A model generated the notes under the pieces. It was not told the origin of the DNA. It saw nothing but the letters and a program-made list of their open reading frames with translations, and did not search any database. A program made the translations under genes and the position numbers. A stretch of 64,000 bases of DNA from Puniceicoccus vermicola (lineage in GTDB: Bacteria; Verrucomicrobiota; Verrucomicrobiia; Opitutales; Puniceicoccaceae): contig NZ_JACHVA010000076.1 of the NCBI RefSeq assembly GCF_014230055.1, positions 36,997 through 100,996 on the forward strand, written 5' to 3'. Shown piece by piece: positions 8,384 through 17,365 of this stretch. Position 1 is the stretch's first letter. Each line of letters opens with the position of its first letter.

Positions 8384-10864
8384 ATGAAGTTGAGATCCCT
8401 GCTAACCCTAACTCCCTTGATCTTGGTCACTGCGGGACCGATTCGGGCGGAGTATGTGCTCTATGATTTCGAAGATGCCTGGCAATTCGAGGACTGGGAG
8501 TACAACCAACCTGAAGTTCAAGTCGTTGAGGCTTCCGATCAGTTCTCGGTGAGTGGAGAAACTTCTGCTCGGTTTTATTCGGAGGCGATGCCTGTTGAAC
8601 CGGTATTTTCTTCCCGGGTCTGGGATAACGATTGGGGAGACTATGATCGCATCGCCTTGGATTTCACAAACCCGACCGCTGAAGAACAGCGTCTGAAGGT
8701 TTGGGCAGGCAATGAGGTGACTGGATTTGCCTTTGAGGTGACCCTTCCGGCTTGGAGTCACATTCGCAAGGTGGCGGAATTAAAGTTCTCGAAGGCCGTG
8801 AGCACCCACAACATCAACGCGATTGTCATTACGGGCCCTGCCAACCAGGAGAATCTCTTCTATCTCGACAACGTCACTCTTTTGGAAGAGGGGCAGGAGC
8901 CGCTCGACAAGCCTGCGGAGGGCGAAGATCGGAAGCCCAAGAAGACCTTTGTGATTGAAGAGGAAACCGGCTCAATGGCCGAGACGATGGCCGCTTTCCG
9001 CAAGGATTATGTGGAGGATCAGGCATCCAGTCTTCGAAACGAATTCGAGGGCATGAGTGAAGAACTTCCAGAAGCCTCCGAGTATTTGGAGGGACGTCTG
9101 GAAGAGCTGATGGCTGAATACGACGTCAGTGAGACTCCTGAGGAGCAGAAAGCCGTCCTTCTGCAGTTGAAACGACTGGCGATGATCGCCGATCGGTTTG
9201 TCGAAGCCAAAGGTTATCTGGCAGATTATTCGGGAGACGCCGACGCTGGTTTTGTGGTGGGACTGGCCGATTCGATGGTCAAGGTGATGCCGAAGGATCT
9301 TCCCGCGAACCTTACGATTGACGATGAAGTTTCAATCAGTCTCGCGGGTGGGGAAAAAGAAGCCTTTCAGGTCGCGGTGATGCCTTATGCGAATCCGGCG
9401 GAGAAGATCACGGTGAGCCTGAGTGAGCTAAGGGGTCCGGATGGGGAGGTTCTCTCCGCTGATATGACTGGCGTGGAGCTGGTGACCTTTACCGAAACCA
9501 CTTATAAGACAGAACCGAACATTGATTACATCGGTTGGTGGCCGGACGCCCTGATGGACGTGGAAGAGCCGATTGATGTCGCTATGGGTGACGTGCAAAC
9601 CTGGTGGGTGCGCCTTGCTGCTCCCCGCGACCAGAAAGCGGGAGTTTATACCGGAAAAGTTTCGGTTGCCAGTGATGGAAAGGAAGTCGCTTCCTACGAT
9701 TTGAACGTGACGGTGCGCGGATTCAATGTTCCGAAACACGCTCCGATTCCAACGGCGCTTACATTCATGGATCGCAATTGGAACAAAGTGACTGCGATCG
9801 GGGACGAGGATAATTTCGAAGAGAATTGGGAGAAGATTAAATACGACTATGCCGATTTCCTCGCAGAATACATGATCAACATGGACAGTATCTATCGCAC
9901 CCCGAAGATGGGACGAATCGATACGATCGACTGGGATATCGTTGAATATCTGCATGAGAAGGGCGAATTGGTGAACGTTTGTCTTGGATATTATTGGGGA
10001 ACCAAAGACGAAACGGTTGAGCTCTTCCGTCCACACTACGAGAAAGCGAAAGAGCTGGGCGTATTGGACCATGTTTATATCTACGGCTACGATGAACGCG
10101 GAAGTAATGAATATCCCAACATTGAGAAGTTCTCGAAAAAATTCCGGGAAGCCTATCCCGAGATCGATTTGATCCTGACAACGTCACAGGATCACAGCTA
10201 CGGTTTTGATTCGCCGATGAAGTCGTTAATCGGATGGTGTCCGATCATCTCCCGATACAACCCGACCTTGGCGGAGAAGGCTCGCGAAGAAGGGCGTCAG
10301 GTTTGGCTCTACACTTGTGTCTGGCCACCGCACCCTTACCCGAATATCTTCACCGATTACCCGAGCATTGATAACCGGATCCTCTCCGGGATGATGTTGG
10401 CGAAGTATAAGCCGGACGGATATCTCTACTATCACACGACTTGGTGGAGAACTCCTGGAGGAATTGACACTTACCCCTACACCAACTGGAGTCCGGAAAC
10501 CTTCCCCGGGGCGAATGGAGATGGTGCCTATTTTGCCATCGATAGCGATGCGAACTTACTGCCTACTGTGCGTGTCGAGAACTACCGAGACGGTCTCGAG
10601 GATCTCTCTTACTACATGATTCTTCAGAATCAGGTTAAGATTAACGAAGCTTCCGATAATCCCGACGAAGAATGGTTGGAACAAGCCCGTGAGGCCTTGG
10701 ATGCGACCAATACTTATGTAGAGAGCCGGATTGACTGGACGAAGGATCCTCAGGAGGTGCGCCAGTATCGTGACCAACTTGCAGAAGCCATTGAAGCCTC
10801 ACCGGTGACGGATACCGATCCGTGGAAAGAGGGTATGGGCGTTTTGGGAATCGATTGGAACTAA
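8384..10864 (+). CDS. Secreted GH123/DUF4091-like glycoside hydrolase
   Basis: An 826-residue protein with a signal peptide (ends PIRAE). About 24-165 form a carbohydrate-binding-type beta-sandwich (VLYDFEDAWQFEDWE ... FYLDNVTLL). A Glu-rich helical linker follows (185-285), then an Ig-like domain and a TIM-barrel. The barrel carries an adjacent Asp-Glu pair, YGYDE (Asp570/Glu571), placed like the catalytic pair of GH123 beta-N-acetylgalactosaminidases. The C-terminal VENYRDGLEDLSYYMIL segment is typical of DUF4091. AAGGA precedes the ATG. A close paralogue lies at 11646-14162, so the two may act in sequence on the same glycan. Fold and family are well supported; exact sugar specificity is not. 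Confidence 0.8.
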   Translation: MKLRSLLTLTPLILVTAGPIRAEYVLYDFEDAWQFEDWEYNQPEVQVVEASDQFSVSGETSARFYSEAMPVEPVFSSRVWDNDWGDYDRIALDFTNPTAEEQRLKVWAGNEVTGFAFEVTLPAWSHIRKVAELKFSKAVSTHNINAIVITGPANQENLFYLDNVTLLEEGQEPLDKPAEGEDRKPKKTFVIEEETGSMAETMAAFRKDYVEDQASSLRNEFEGMSEELPEASEYLEGRLEELMAEYDVSETPEEQKAVLLQLKRLAMIADRFVEAKGYLADYSGDADAGFVVGLADSMVKVMPKDLPANLTIDDEVSISLAGGEKEAFQVAVMPYANPAEKITVSLSELRGPDGEVLSADMTGVELVTFTETTYKTEPNIDYIGWWPDALMDVEEPIDVAMGDVQTWWVRLAAPRDQKAGVYTGKVSVASDGKEVASYDLNVTVRGFNVPKHAPIPTALTFMDRNWNKVTAIGDEDNFEENWEKIKYDYADFLAEYMINMDSIYRTPKMGRIDTIDWDIVEYLHEKGELVNVCLGYYWGTKDETVELFRPHYEKAKELGVLDHVYIYGYDERGSNEYPNIEKFSKKFREAYPEIDLILTTSQDHSYGFDSPMKSLIGWCPIISRYNPTLAEKAREEGRQVWLYTCVWPPHPYPNIFTDYPSIDNRILSGMMLAKYKPDGYLYYHTTWWRTPGGIDTYPYTNWSPETFPGANGDGAYFAIDSDANLLPTVRVENYRDGLEDLSYYMILQNQVKINEASDNPDEEWLEQAREALDATNTYVESRIDWTKDPQEVRQYRDQLAEAIEASPVTDTDPWKEGMGVLGIDWN

Positions 10865-10867
10865 GCC

Positions 10868-10905
10868 TTCGAATTGGTTTCTTCTCACTTGGTGATGAAT
10901 TCGAA
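10868..10905. repeat. Inverted repeat after GH123-like gene
   Basis: TTCGAATT (10868-10875) and AATTCGAA (10898-10905) form an 8-bp perfect inverted repeat directly after the stop codon. It has no T-run. It could be a weak 3' hairpin or a protein-binding site. Confidence 0.4.
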
Positions 10906-10968
10906 TCGTGAGCCATCCGAATCCGAGGGGCGGGTTAGTGGCTCCGAGAACGCATCGGATCTCTTATC

Positions 10969-11637
10969 ATGAAACGGTTTTTGGGAGTTCTTCTTGTTCT
11001 TGTCGTAATCCTTCTCGGCTCGCTGATGGTTTATTTCAAGGAGACTCCGACCGAGTTGTGGGATCGTTTACACGAGTTTGTGGAAACGAGGTTGGGTAAT
11101 AGCGACGAGGCGAAGACGGAGAAAACTCCGTCTTCGCCCGCCGCCTCTGAACCCGTTCCTGCTCAACCTCCCGCAGTTCAATCAATCCCAGAAGCCGATG
11201 GAGATAAAAAGAAGGAGGTTCCGCCTACGACGGAAGAGGAGAGAGAGCTCGAACTTCGCCCATTGGTCTGGCTGCAAAAGAATCCACGCTATGCGCCCCG
11301 CGAGGTAACCGTGAAGACGAATCAGCGCGTCGATCTCCCCGGTCAAGGGGAGGCCGAGAACAGCTGGTTTGAAATGTATGCGGGGAGTGTCGCCCAGGTT
11401 CGGGAAGTGAGAGAGGCATCGGTCGTGGTTCTCTTTGGCTCTGCCTCCGTGGAGGTGCCGATCTCAGAAACCAATTTGGAGGAGCTAGCCGCCAAGCGAA
11501 TGGCTCAAGCCAAGCAAGCCGCGATTGCTCGTAAACGAGCCGCTGAGGAAGCGCAGAGAATGGCTGAAGAAGCGCTTAAGCCTGAGATCCCCCAGCAACG
11601 AGATGATGTCTACCTTTGGAACGAAGCCCCCAACTGA
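10969..11637 (+). CDS. Membrane-anchored protein with coiled-coil tail
   Basis: 222 residues, no family recognised. Residues 1-24 are one membrane helix (FLGVLLVLVVILLGSLMVYF). A Pro/Ala/Glu-rich spacer follows (50-95). A small folded segment at about 97-165 (LVWLQKNPRYAPREVTVKT...SWFEMYAGSVAQVREV...VVVLFGSASVEVPISETNL) looks like an SH3-like beta-barrel. An Ala/Lys/Arg/Glu-rich helix at about 170-205 is probably coiled coil. The gene sits between the two GH123-like genes in the same direction and ends 8 bases before the second one starts. That spacing suggests co-transcription and a shared envelope role. Confidence 0.7.
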   Translation: MKRFLGVLLVLVVILLGSLMVYFKETPTELWDRLHEFVETRLGNSDEAKTEKTPSSPAASEPVPAQPPAVQSIPEADGDKKKEVPPTTEEERELELRPLVWLQKNPRYAPREVTVKTNQRVDLPGQGEAENSWFEMYAGSVAQVREVREASVVVLFGSASVEVPISETNLEELAAKRMAQAKQAAIARKRAAEEAQRMAEEALKPEIPQQRDDVYLWNEAPN

Positions 11638-11645
11638 TACCTGAT

Positions 11646-14162
11646 ATGCGAAACCCCTCAATTTCCCGATTTTTCTCAATCTCATCTTTTGCTTGCGCCT
11701 TGCTGTGGGTGGCGGGGCCCTTGGTCTCGAGTGCTGGGGAGTCAGTCTTTGATTTCGAGGATCCCTCGCAACTGGAGGGATGGAAAACTTCTGGAGAGGG
11801 GGCGTCGATCGAACAGAGCGATCTGTTTGCGAGCGAAGGATCCGCGTCCGCGGTGATGAGAATGGAAGAGTGGGAGAGTGGGGACCCCCGCAAGACCTAT
11901 GTGGAAATCACCTTCCCGCCGGAAAACTGGGCTGCCTACGATTGGATCGTCTTCGATGTAGTCAATCCCACTGACGAGGATGTCAGTGCCTATATCTACA
12001 TTTCCGATAAGGAGGATGATATCGATAATGGTTTGCGCCATCGGTTTGGCATCGCGAACCGTTCGGCCAAGCGGGTTTTCAAAAAACTGGGTTGGAATAT
12101 CGCGAATGATAAGTCGATTAACCCGGGCAAAATTACGACAATCCGTTTCGTCGTCGAAAGACCTGAGAGTGATGTCGCTATCCACATCGACGGGATCACT
12201 CTGTTGCGAGACAAAGGAGACTATTCGGAAGATTTGCCGGACCAATTACAGGAGTCTGTTTGGGAGATGCAGAAGGAAATCATTGCGGCCCAGATTGAAT
12301 CGGCGACCTCACAGCTGGATGAGCAGGTTCTGGGCAGAGCTCTGACCGGAAGCGTCTGGGACGAAGTGGAACGCCTAAAGCGCGGAGTCGAAGAGATTGA
12401 CCGGAATGCCAATGCCGCCGACCAAGATCGGCTGGAAATGGTATGGCTGGGATCGTATCTGGAGCCGATGGTCGAGCGGTTCAACCAGTATCCCGATTAT
12501 TATCGTCAGCTTTTGGAATTGGGCCTTCCAAACAACGGATTTCTGGTTGGTTTTGCACCTTCTATGGTCAATGTCATGCCGAAGCATTTACCAGTGGATT
12601 TGACGATCGCTCCGAATATCAGGTTGAACGCAGCGCGGAATGAAAATGAGTCCTTCCAATTGGCCGTTGCTCCCTTTGATCGGGATGCGCGCCAAGTGAG
12701 AGTTTCCGCATCGGAGCTCCGAACCGAGACGGGTGATTCGATCCCCGCAGGCCAGATTGACTGTGATCTTGTTGCTTACACCGAGACTACGAATGAGCCC
12801 GGCTATGATGTCGATTATGTAGGTTGGTGGCCGGACCCGATTATCGCGGATCCGAAGCCCGTCGATGTGAAGGTGGGAGAGGTTCAGGCTTGGTGGATCC
12901 GTGTGAATGTGCCGATCGACCAGGAGCCGGGGATGTACTACGGGAAGATTACGGTTAATGCTGAGGAGGCGGAACCGATGGTCTTCGAGCTAGCCGTCTA
13001 TGTATATGATTTTACGCTGCCCACGCACGCACCTTTCCCCTTGGCTTTCACGACCATCAGCAAGAGGAGTAACTGGATCGAGAATATCATGGGGGGGCAG
13101 AAGGCATGGAATGAGACGAAAAAGTACGAGTTCGCCGATTTCCTGGGAGATTACTATCTGATGCCGGACTGTATCTACCGTCACCCAACGGAGGATCTCC
13201 CCTCGAAGCTTGATATGGAGCTGATCGAATATATGCGGGATCAAGGGAAGCTCGGTCCTTTCAGCATTGGCTATTTCCACAGCGACAACCCCGAGTGGAT
13301 GGAAGAGTATCGTGAGAATTATGAAGCAGTGAAGGAAGCCGGTCTCGAGGATTATGCCTATCTTTACGGGTGGGACGAAGTTTCGACGAAAATGTGGCCG
13401 CGTATTGAAGATTCTGCTGCCATGTTGAAGGAACGCTATCCTGAGATCTACCGGTTTACGACGACGGCGGAAAAGGTGCCTCCTCAGATGCCGTCCATGA
13501 GTGCGACTTGCCCGATCAATGCGGGATGGAACGGAAAGAATGTGGACACGCTTCGCGAGGAATATGGGATCGACTCCTGGTGGTACACCTGCGTCTGGCC
13601 TCCGCATCCTTATCCCAATTTCTTTATCGAATACGATCCGATTGATGCACGGGTGATGATGGGAATCCAACACGCCAAGTATCGACCGGCAGGATTTCTT
13701 TACTACGAGACGGCCATTTTCGGTGAGAACGAAGAGAAGGGTGGGGGCATTGGCGAATATCCATACACCACCTGGAATCCGATCAGTTTCGGGGATACGC
13801 ATGGGGACGGGCGTTGGCTGTATTATCGAACGGACGGCACCATGGTCCCGAGTATGGTCATGGAAAATTTCCGGGATGGGATGCAGGATCTGGCTTACTA
13901 CATGATTCTGGCCCACAAGGTGAAGTTGTACGAGGATGCCGGAGGTGAAACCAGTGATTGGCTCTACGAGGCGAACATCGCTCTTACCGATTTCGACGAG
14001 TATTCAAAGTATCGCAACACCTACACGAAAAGTCCCAACAAAGTTTACGAGTTTCGGGATCGTCTTGGCCGTCTCATTGAAGACGCACCGGTTGAGGATG
14101 ATAATCCTTGGGCCGGGAACGAGGGTATGCCCGTCCGCGGTATTTGGGACCAGTTTCGTTGA
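11646..14162 (+). CDS. Secreted GH123/DUF4091-like glycoside hydrolase, paralogue
   Basis: 838 residues, similar over its full length to the protein at 8384-10864. It has a signal peptide (FACALLWVAGPLVSSAG), a beta-sandwich opening (SVFDFEDPSQLEGWK) ending with HIDGITLL, a helical linker, an Ig-like domain (YVGWWPDPII), and a barrel with the Asp-Glu pair YGWDE (Asp577/Glu578). The segment YTCVWPPHPYPN is shared with the paralogue, and MENFRDGMQDLAYYMIL closes the DUF4091 part. I chose ATG 11646, just after the upstream stop; a TTG ten codons earlier overlaps that gene. The two probably arose by duplication and have diverged, so different linkages or positions in the same glycan are possible. 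Confidence 0.8.
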   Translation: MRNPSISRFFSISSFACALLWVAGPLVSSAGESVFDFEDPSQLEGWKTSGEGASIEQSDLFASEGSASAVMRMEEWESGDPRKTYVEITFPPENWAAYDWIVFDVVNPTDEDVSAYIYISDKEDDIDNGLRHRFGIANRSAKRVFKKLGWNIANDKSINPGKITTIRFVVERPESDVAIHIDGITLLRDKGDYSEDLPDQLQESVWEMQKEIIAAQIESATSQLDEQVLGRALTGSVWDEVERLKRGVEEIDRNANAADQDRLEMVWLGSYLEPMVERFNQYPDYYRQLLELGLPNNGFLVGFAPSMVNVMPKHLPVDLTIAPNIRLNAARNENESFQLAVAPFDRDARQVRVSASELRTETGDSIPAGQIDCDLVAYTETTNEPGYDVDYVGWWPDPIIADPKPVDVKVGEVQAWWIRVNVPIDQEPGMYYGKITVNAEEAEPMVFELAVYVYDFTLPTHAPFPLAFTTISKRSNWIENIMGGQKAWNETKKYEFADFLGDYYLMPDCIYRHPTEDLPSKLDMELIEYMRDQGKLGPFSIGYFHSDNPEWMEEYRENYEAVKEAGLEDYAYLYGWDEVSTKMWPRIEDSAAMLKERYPEIYRFTTTAEKVPPQMPSMSATCPINAGWNGKNVDTLREEYGIDSWWYTCVWPPHPYPNFFIEYDPIDARVMMGIQHAKYRPAGFLYYETAIFGENEEKGGGIGEYPYTTWNPISFGDTHGDGRWLYYRTDGTMVPSMVMENFRDGMQDLAYYMILAHKVKLYEDAGGETSDWLYEANIALTDFDEYSKYRNTYTKSPNKVYEFRDRLGRLIEDAPVEDDNPWAGNEGMPVRGIWDQFR

Positions 14163-14204
14163 TTGCTCACGACCTGCGTGGATACCTCCCACTATTTGAA
14201 AATA

Positions 14205-15950
14205 ATGTCTAAAGAATTTTTAACCACCGAGAAGGATCAGTTTATCCGGAACGGCAAGTCACACCGGATCTTTTCGGGAGCTTTGCACTATTTCCGCGTC
14301 GTGCCCGAGTACTGGGAGGACCGTTTACGGAAATGCAAAGCCTGTGGGTTGAACACCATCGAAACCTATGTGCCGTGGAATTTGCATGAACCGCAACCGG
14401 GGGAGTTCGACTTCTCAGGCCTTCTTGACCTTCGAAAGTTCATCGAGACGGCGTCTGCATTGGATCTGGATGTAATCGTTCGTCCAGGACCTTATATTTG
14501 TGCCGAATGGGAGTTCGGTGGGTTTCCCAGTTGGCTGCTGAAAGACCGCAATGTGCGCCTGCGTTGCATGGATGAGACCTATCTTTCGCATGTTGACCGA
14601 TACTTCGCGCGCTTGATGCAGGAGTTTGCCGATCTCCAGAGCAGTCGAGGAGGCCGCGTCGTCGCGGTTCAGGTGGAGAATGAGTACGGGAGCTACGGAA
14701 CCGACAAGAAGTATCTCTCTTGGATGGAAGATTGCCTGAAGAGGAATGGAATTGACGTTCTCCTTTTCACTTCGGACGGTCCAGAGGATCACATGCTCCA
14801 GGGGGGCGGGCTTCCTCATCTTCTCAAAACCGCGAATTTCGGATCGAGAGCGACGGAGGCTTTTGAGAAACTCCGGGAATATCAGCCGGAAGGTCCGCTG
14901 ATGTGCATGGAGTTCTGGAATGGCTGGTTCGACCATTGGGGCGCTGAACACCACACCCGGGACGCCACCGATGCCGCCGATGCCCTGGATGAGGTCCTCA
15001 GCAACGACGCCTCGGTGAACATCTATATGATGCACGGAGGGACGAACTTTGGTTTTTGGAACGGTGCAAATCGCTACCAATCCTATTTTCCGACGGTAAC
15101 CAGTTATGATTACGACGCCCCGCTGGATGAACAGGGGAATCCTACCGAAAAGTTTGAGAGATTTCGGCAAATCTTCGCCAAGCATGGTGCCGAGGTGGGG
15201 CCAGTACCGGAAAAGACTCAGGGGATTGCCTTTGGCCTTGCCGAGACTCAGAGATCGTTGAGCCTGCTCGAGAAGCTCGACCATTTCGCGAAACCGGTGG
15301 AGGCGGCCTGTCCCTTAACCATGGAAGACGTCGACCAGAACTTTGGGTTTATTCTTTACGAAACCGAGGTGTCCGGACCTCGGCCCGAGTCGAAAATCAT
15401 GTTGCAAGACGTTCATGACCGGGCATGGGTCTACCTCGACGGTAGGTTTGTTGGGACGGTGGATCGCAATGAGCCCCAAGAGGGCATTGATGTGACCATT
15501 GGCCGTGAAGGTGCGATCCTTCAAATCCTGGTCGAGAATCAGGGTCGGATCAACTACGGGCCCAGCTTGTATGACCGCAAGGGAGTTACCCATGGGATTC
15601 GTTTGGGGCTTCAATACTTGCACGGATGGAAGACTTATCCGTTGCCACTCGATTCTCGCCAAGGCTTGGAATGGGCAGGCGCCGCAACCGGCGAAACTCC
15701 GCGTTTGTTTCAAGCCGAGCTTTCCGTAGATCAACCGGCTGATACGTTTCTCCGGGTTCGTGATGGAAATCATGGCGTGGTCTGGATCAATGGCTTTGCC
15801 TTGGGGCGCTATTGGAAAACCGGACCGCAGCAGACCCTCTATGTTCCGGGTCCACTCCTGAAATCGGGGGACAATACCATCGAGATCTTTGAGCTGGAAC
15901 CCAGCTCGGTTCCGGCTGCTGAATTCGTCGCTGATCCTGATTTGGGTTGA
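14205..15950 (+). CDS. Beta-galactosidase, GH35
   Basis: 581 residues, the usual length for bacterial GH35. The barrel begins at once (FSGALHYFRVVPEYWEDRLRKCKACGLNTIETYVPWNLHEP). The acid/base is Glu160 in VENEYG and the nucleophile is Glu236 in MCMEFWNGWFDHWG. The C-terminal galactose-binding-like beta-sandwich includes WINGFALGRYW and QTLYVPGPLLK. It releases terminal beta-galactose from glycans. There is no signal peptide, so it probably acts in the cytoplasm on imported oligosaccharides made by the secreted enzymes upstream. ATG 14205 is chosen over a TTG 14 codons earlier because family members start near the MSKEFLTTEKDQF segment. It is 42 bases after the preceding gene, so likely in the same operon. 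Confidence 0.92.
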   Translation: MSKEFLTTEKDQFIRNGKSHRIFSGALHYFRVVPEYWEDRLRKCKACGLNTIETYVPWNLHEPQPGEFDFSGLLDLRKFIETASALDLDVIVRPGPYICAEWEFGGFPSWLLKDRNVRLRCMDETYLSHVDRYFARLMQEFADLQSSRGGRVVAVQVENEYGSYGTDKKYLSWMEDCLKRNGIDVLLFTSDGPEDHMLQGGGLPHLLKTANFGSRATEAFEKLREYQPEGPLMCMEFWNGWFDHWGAEHHTRDATDAADALDEVLSNDASVNIYMMHGGTNFGFWNGANRYQSYFPTVTSYDYDAPLDEQGNPTEKFERFRQIFAKHGAEVGPVPEKTQGIAFGLAETQRSLSLLEKLDHFAKPVEAACPLTMEDVDQNFGFILYETEVSGPRPESKIMLQDVHDRAWVYLDGRFVGTVDRNEPQEGIDVTIGREGAILQILVENQGRINYGPSLYDRKGVTHGIRLGLQYLHGWKTYPLPLDSRQGLEWAGAATGETPRLFQAELSVDQPADTFLRVRDGNHGVVWINGFALGRYWKTGPQQTLYVPGPLLKSGDNTIEIFELEPSSVPAAEFVADPDLG

Positions 15951-16257
15951 GCGAATCTATTGGATTCCTCGGTCTGCAGGTCGATGAGTTTCGATTTTTT
16001 GACTGGGCTCAGGTGTTACCGGTTCGGCTTTCATTCGGGTCGGCGGTTCAGAGTGCGGGTTCGCGTAGCGATGTGGATCGCCTCGGGGCCCTGCGATCTC
16101 ACGGCGTAGCGTTCGGGCAAGGCTTAAGTCGTGGCCCATGATGCCAGGCCCGCCTTCCCTCCCGGGTCGAAGGAAGGAGCACCCGGTTCCCGTTGTTCAA
16201 TTCCACGGACGATGGAACTTCGGCGTGGGCTGCTCTTGGGGCGTTTCTCGAAGGACA
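15951..16257. other. Intergenic region between convergent genes
   Basis: About 300 bases between the end of the GH35 gene and the terminator of the minus-strand gene. It is GC-rich and I see no gene in it. A TGTTAC word lies at 16014-16019 but with no gene start nearby. Confidence 0.5.
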
Positions 16258-16258
16258 T

Positions 16259-16288
16259 AAAAAAGGCGCCGAGGATTTCGGCGCCTTT
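16259..16288 (-). terminator. Intrinsic terminator of DUF4886 gene
   Basis: An 11-bp perfect stem, AAAGGCGCCGA (16262-16272) with TCGGCGCCTTT (16278-16288), and a 5-base loop. On the minus strand it ends in a run of T. It follows the gene ending at 16328 by about 40 bases and could also weakly stop plus-strand transcripts from the GH35 gene. Confidence 0.85.
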
Positions 16289-16327
16289 GGGTTCAAGTGA
16301 GAGTCTCTGTCGAACCGAGAGAGGGAA

Positions 16328-17311
16328 TTAAAATTCGCCGAGTTCGGGTGGCTCCCAAACCCCAGCGGCATCCCGGAGGGTGATGTAGGCAGCCTCGCGG
16401 AGAGAATCGGCTTGTTCGTCAGTAAGAGTTCGGGGCTGATATTCGATCTCGCGGGGGTCCTTCCGGAAAAAGAACCCGTACCAGACCAGGCTTCCCAGGT
16501 ACTCACCGTTTTTATTGGCGTGAAAACCATCAGTTCCGATGACCCAGTCTCCCTCAGAATTCTTTCTCCAGTAGAAGATTTTGTTGAGACTCTTGCTTTC
16601 ATCGGGCATCCGGGATTTCCCTTCTGGATAGGGAAGCGAATATACATCAAAGTCTACCGGTTCATAGTCCCAAAGAGGCATCTTTTGGGCCTCTTGGAAG
16701 GCGGTCCCGACCGGGATGACCCGAAGGCCCTGTTCAGCAGCGAGATTGTAGTAGTTCTCGTGCAGTCGCTCGTACATCTCATCGGGTTGCAGGTTCCACT
16801 TTTTCGTACGGTAGCTGTCGACGTTGTGAGGCCAAGTTTCATGGACGACAATCTGGGCCTGAGGTGCATATTCATGGATGTAGCCGATGAGCTTTTCCGC
16901 ATGAGGCGAGAACGTCTCTGCTTTATGACTTTTCGAGCTGACTTGCTGAATGGTTACGTAGTCCCATTTTTTGTCTTTGAGGATGTGTTCCAAGGAAGCC
17001 TTCTTTTCGATGCGCTCATTGTTGATGTCGTAGCCGTAATTGTTTCCTTTCTCCTGATTCTCGGCGTGTTGCCGGGCTAGGGCGACATGGAGCGAGAGCG
17101 GTGAGGCACCGATGATGGCCCGTCCGACGACGACGTCGTGTTCGGGATCGCTGGCCGCGATCTCAGGAAGGAAACGGGTGGCGTTTTCGGTAAAGCTGTT
17201 GCCGATCCCGAGGATGTAGAGGGCTCCATCCTCTTCCGCCGATGCGAATGTCGCGACGAGCGCGAGGCAGCTGAGACTGAGCCATTGAATCATGAGGATT
17301 CGTGTTTTCAT
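16328..17311 (-). CDS. Secreted DUF4886 / SGNH-like protein
   Basis: 327 residues with a signal peptide (ends TFASAEE). YILGIGNSFTENATRFLPEIA carries the GNSF block-I motif of SGNH hydrolases with its serine. VVGRAIIGASPL, WDYVTIQQVSSKSH and VVHETWPHN fill the next blocks. DGFHANKNGEYLGSLVWYGFFF holds the distal Asp-x-x-His. DUF4886 proteins are thought to be deacetylases or esterases acting on glycans; substrate unknown. It lies 54 bases downstream of the 911-residue gene with the same fold, so the two probably form an operon ended by the terminator at 16259. Confidence 0.8.
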   Translation of the reverse strand: MKTRILMIQWLSLSCLALVATFASAEEDGALYILGIGNSFTENATRFLPEIAASDPEHDVVVGRAIIGASPLSLHVALARQHAENQEKGNNYGYDINNERIEKKASLEHILKDKKWDYVTIQQVSSKSHKAETFSPHAEKLIGYIHEYAPQAQIVVHETWPHNVDSYRTKKWNLQPDEMYERLHENYYNLAAEQGLRVIPVGTAFQEAQKMPLWDYEPVDFDVYSLPYPEGKSRMPDESKSLNKIFYWRKNSEGDWVIGTDGFHANKNGEYLGSLVWYGFFFRKDPREIEYQPRTLTDEQADSLREAAYITLRDAAGVWEPPELGEF

Positions 17312-17365
17312 AAAGTGCTTTCGGTGTTTCTGCTGTGGTTTTTTTGACCGTCTTCGGAATCGAGC

